A DNA stretch of 64,000 bases from an uncultured Mailhella sp. (GTDB lineage Bacteria > Desulfobacterota > Desulfovibrionia > Desulfovibrionales > Desulfovibrionaceae), in NCBI GenBank assembly GCA_910578585.1, contig CAJTRG010000005.1:62001-126000 (forward strand), written 5' to 3'. Position 1 is the stretch's first letter. Every line of letters starts with the position of its first letter. This document shows, one piece after another, positions 62,574 to 64,000 of the stretch. The position numbers and the translations under genes were made by a program. The notes under the pieces were generated by a model that was not told where the DNA came from, made no database searches, and saw only the letters and a list, made by a program, of their open reading frames with translations.

Positions 62574-63464
62574 TTAAGCATTGTTGTTTGGCAAAAGCCC
62601 AAACAAGATTTTCAGGGCATTTTTAGCTTTTTCATTACCTTTTTCCAAAGAATCGAGGAATAATTCCAAAGCGGTATTGATATTTTTTTTAGCTCCTTTA
62701 CCAGTTAAATATAATTGTCCTAATTCATATAAAGCTTCTGAACTTCCTTGAGCTGCTGCTTTTGAAAACCATTTTAAAGCTTTATTATAATCAGCTTCTA
62801 CATCTATACCTTTTAAATATATTTGTGCTAACTGTTCTTGGGATTTTAAATGCTGATTGTGTTCTGCAAGACGTTCATAATCTTCAATAGCTCTATTAAT
62901 ATCTTTTACATAAATAAGTCCATGTTGAAAGCAGTAAGCTAATTCAAACTCTGCATCTGGATTATCATATTCAGAAGCCCACTCAAAATAATCTTCGCAT
63001 GCTGAAAAAATATCTTGGCGTGTTCCTAAACCATAACGATATAAGTACCCTAATTCATAAAAATATCGTAATTTGTACCAAAATTCTTCTTCATTACTTA
63101 TCTCCTCATAAAATTTATCAAATTCAATTAGTAAATCAAATGCTTTTTTATAATCTACTTTAATTCCAAGCCCATAAAAATACATTTGTCCCAATTTACA
63201 CTTGGCATGAATATTTCCATTATGTTCTGCCAATATAAACCATTTAAACGCTTCACTATAATCAATTTCTGTTATCAATCCTTCAAGATGAAAAAATCCA
63301 ATCATAAATTGGCTAAAAGCATGGTTATTTTTTGCAGGAATTAAGTATAATTCATATGCAATTTTTAATTCATTTTTTTTAAAACAAGTATCTGCCATTG
63401 ATAATAATGAGTCTAAATCACCACTTTTAATAACATCATTTATTTCTTTACTAATATTATCCAT
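62574..63464 (-). CDS. Sel1-like repeat protein B
   Basis: A 296-aa paralogue of the next gene, with about seven Sel1-like units (MIGFFHLEGLITEIDYSEAF, LGQMYFYGLGIKVDYKKAF, LGYLYRYGLGTRQD). The shared C-terminal end (NINTALELFL...LPNNNA) is nearly identical in both. Its start overlaps the end of the serine recombinase gene by 8 bp, so both are in one transcript. Confidence 0.85.
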   Translation of the reverse strand: MDNISKEINDVIKSGDLDSLLSMADTCFKKNELKIAYELYLIPAKNNHAFSQFMIGFFHLEGLITEIDYSEAFKWFILAEHNGNIHAKCKLGQMYFYGLGIKVDYKKAFDLLIEFDKFYEEISNEEEFWYKLRYFYELGYLYRYGLGTRQDIFSACEDYFEWASEYDNPDAEFELAYCFQHGLIYVKDINRAIEDYERLAEHNQHLKSQEQLAQIYLKGIDVEADYNKALKWFSKAAAQGSSEALYELGQLYLTGKGAKKNINTALELFLDSLEKGNEKAKNALKILFGLLPNNNA

Positions 63465-64000
63465 TATAATTACCTCTTTTTATTGTTTTATAAACGGATG
63501 AAGTGCATACGTTAAATTTTTCGGCAATAAAACTTGGAGTGCAGCCGTCTTTATGCATTTCAATGATGAGCTTTTTATCTTCATCAGAGATTTTTTTCGG
63601 TCTGCCCATGTACCTGCCCTGGCGTTTGGCATTGTTTATGCCTTCCAGCTGGCGTTCACGGATCAGCTTACGCTCGAACTGAGCGAACGCTCCCAGGACT
63701 TGCAGCATAAGTTCCTGCATAGGGGAACTTCCTTTTGAAAAAGTCAAATTTTCCGTATAAAAACGCACTTCCACCCCCTTATCAACCAAAGAACTGACAA
63801 TGCTTTGCAGTTCAATAAGATTTCTTGCTAATCTATCTATGGAGTGAACATAAAAAATATCACCCTCCCGTAAATAGTTCAGACATTCGGCTAGTATTGG
63901 TCTGTTCAGAGCAGCAGAACTGATTTTTTCCTCAAATACCTTGTCAAGAACAATGTTATCAAGCTGCCTGCCTGTTTCCTGATCCGCTGTGCTTACTCTC
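63457..64000 (-). CDS. Serine recombinase (Pin/Hin-type resolvase), 5' end beyond window
   Basis: The frame is open to the right edge. The visible part begins RVSTADQETGRQLDN, with the catalytic Ser of the family's Y-x-R-V-S motif. DIFYVHSIDRLARNL, the VRFYTENLTF segment, MQELMLQVLGAFAQFERKLIRER and a C-terminal Hin-type helix-turn-helix (GCTPSFIAEKFNVCTSSVYKT) complete the domain order. Only the first several residues are missing. It could drive inversion or resolution inside the element. Confidence 0.9.
   Translation of the reverse strand, partial: RVSTADQETGRQLDNIVLDKVFEEKISSAALNRPILAECLNYLREGDIFYVHSIDRLARNLIELQSIVSSLVDKGVEVRFYTENLTFSKGSSPMQELMLQVLGAFAQFERKLIRERQLEGINNAKRQGRYMGRPKKISDEDKKLIIEMHKDGCTPSFIAEKFNVCTSSVYKTIKRGNYNG

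Larger units (their letters stand above)
55612..64000. mobile_element. Integrative and mobilizable element in tRNA-Ser, left part
   Basis: The region runs from the tRNA-Ser fragment to beyond the right edge. It is visibly AT-richer than the chromosome to the left and contains a tyrosine integrase, a candidate oriT, a MobC-like protein, a MOBP relaxase and cargo. No type IV secretion or coupling gene is in the visible part, so it may be mobilized in trans, or the rest lies outside. Confidence 0.87.

Overview
The window looks like the chromosome of a low-GC, Gram-negative, probably anaerobic bacterium. TolB, Lgt, LPS-type GT8 glycosyltransferases and many signal peptides indicate a Gram-negative envelope. 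A one-chain Fe-S L-serine dehydratase, the LL-diaminopimelate aminotransferase route to lysine, an arylsulfate sulfotransferase, a tripartite tricarboxylate (TctABC) transporter and a TauE/SafE exporter together suggest the Desulfovibrionaceae or nearby Desulfobacterota. That placement is inference; no rRNA is present to confirm it.

Positions 1-9.3 kb: ispA (cut by the left edge) and dxs make isoprenoid precursors. A three-gene cassette follows: a membrane-anchored TerB_N/TerB/TerB_C protein, a BrxD-like P-loop ATPase and an Lhr/BrxHI-like DEIH helicase. It resembles the ATPase-helicase part of BREX type 2 but has no methylase, PglZ or PglW/Y nearby. A convergent Zn-type macrodomain gene overlaps the helicase 3' end. 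Positions 9.3-14.5 kb, minus strand: tolB, a Thr/Gln-rich exported protein, a four-helix membrane protein, tmk and a YhaM-like exoribonuclease. Positions 14.6-19.1 kb: fba-gap glycolytic pair, then a Ca/Na antiporter and an RluA-type pseudouridine synthase.

Positions 19.1-29.3 kb form a self-contained regulon. A 971-aa sigma-54 activator is divergent from an MFS transporter, tctC, tctB, tctA, an amidohydrolase and an orphan NitT/TauT-type binding protein. Between them lie three copies of a 13-bp palindrome and a good -24/-12 promoter. Positions 29.3-39.3 kb: nitroreductase, orphan PD-(D/E)XK nuclease, L-serine dehydratase, ybaB, dnaX, ilvE, an AzgA-type purine permease and arylsulfate sulfotransferase. 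dnaX is split by a -1 shift at a G5 run followed by a stop and a stem-loop, which looks like programmed frameshifting to make tau and gamma forms.

Positions 39.4-55.4 kb: two tandem GT8 glycosyltransferases with almost identical 5' ends and (TA)9 promoter tracts, an FMN alpha-hydroxy-acid oxidase, dapL, a PAS-GGDEF protein, a Zn/Mn ABC importer, lgt, a TauE/SafE exporter, a peptide-ABC ATPase, cobT, tRNA-Leu(TAA), an M20 amidohydrolase, a YbaK deacylase and a shortened ImmA/IrrE-like peptidase.

From about 55.6 kb to the right edge is an AT-rich integrative and mobilizable element. It begins at a displaced 3' fragment of tRNA-Ser(TGA), followed by a tyrosine integrase, a candidate oriT hairpin, a MobC/TraJ-like protein and a MOBP relaxase. 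The cargo is several unknown genes, an integrase-N-terminus/Sel1 chimera, two Sel1-repeat proteins and a serine recombinase cut by the window end. The intact tRNA-Ser should lie beyond the right edge.
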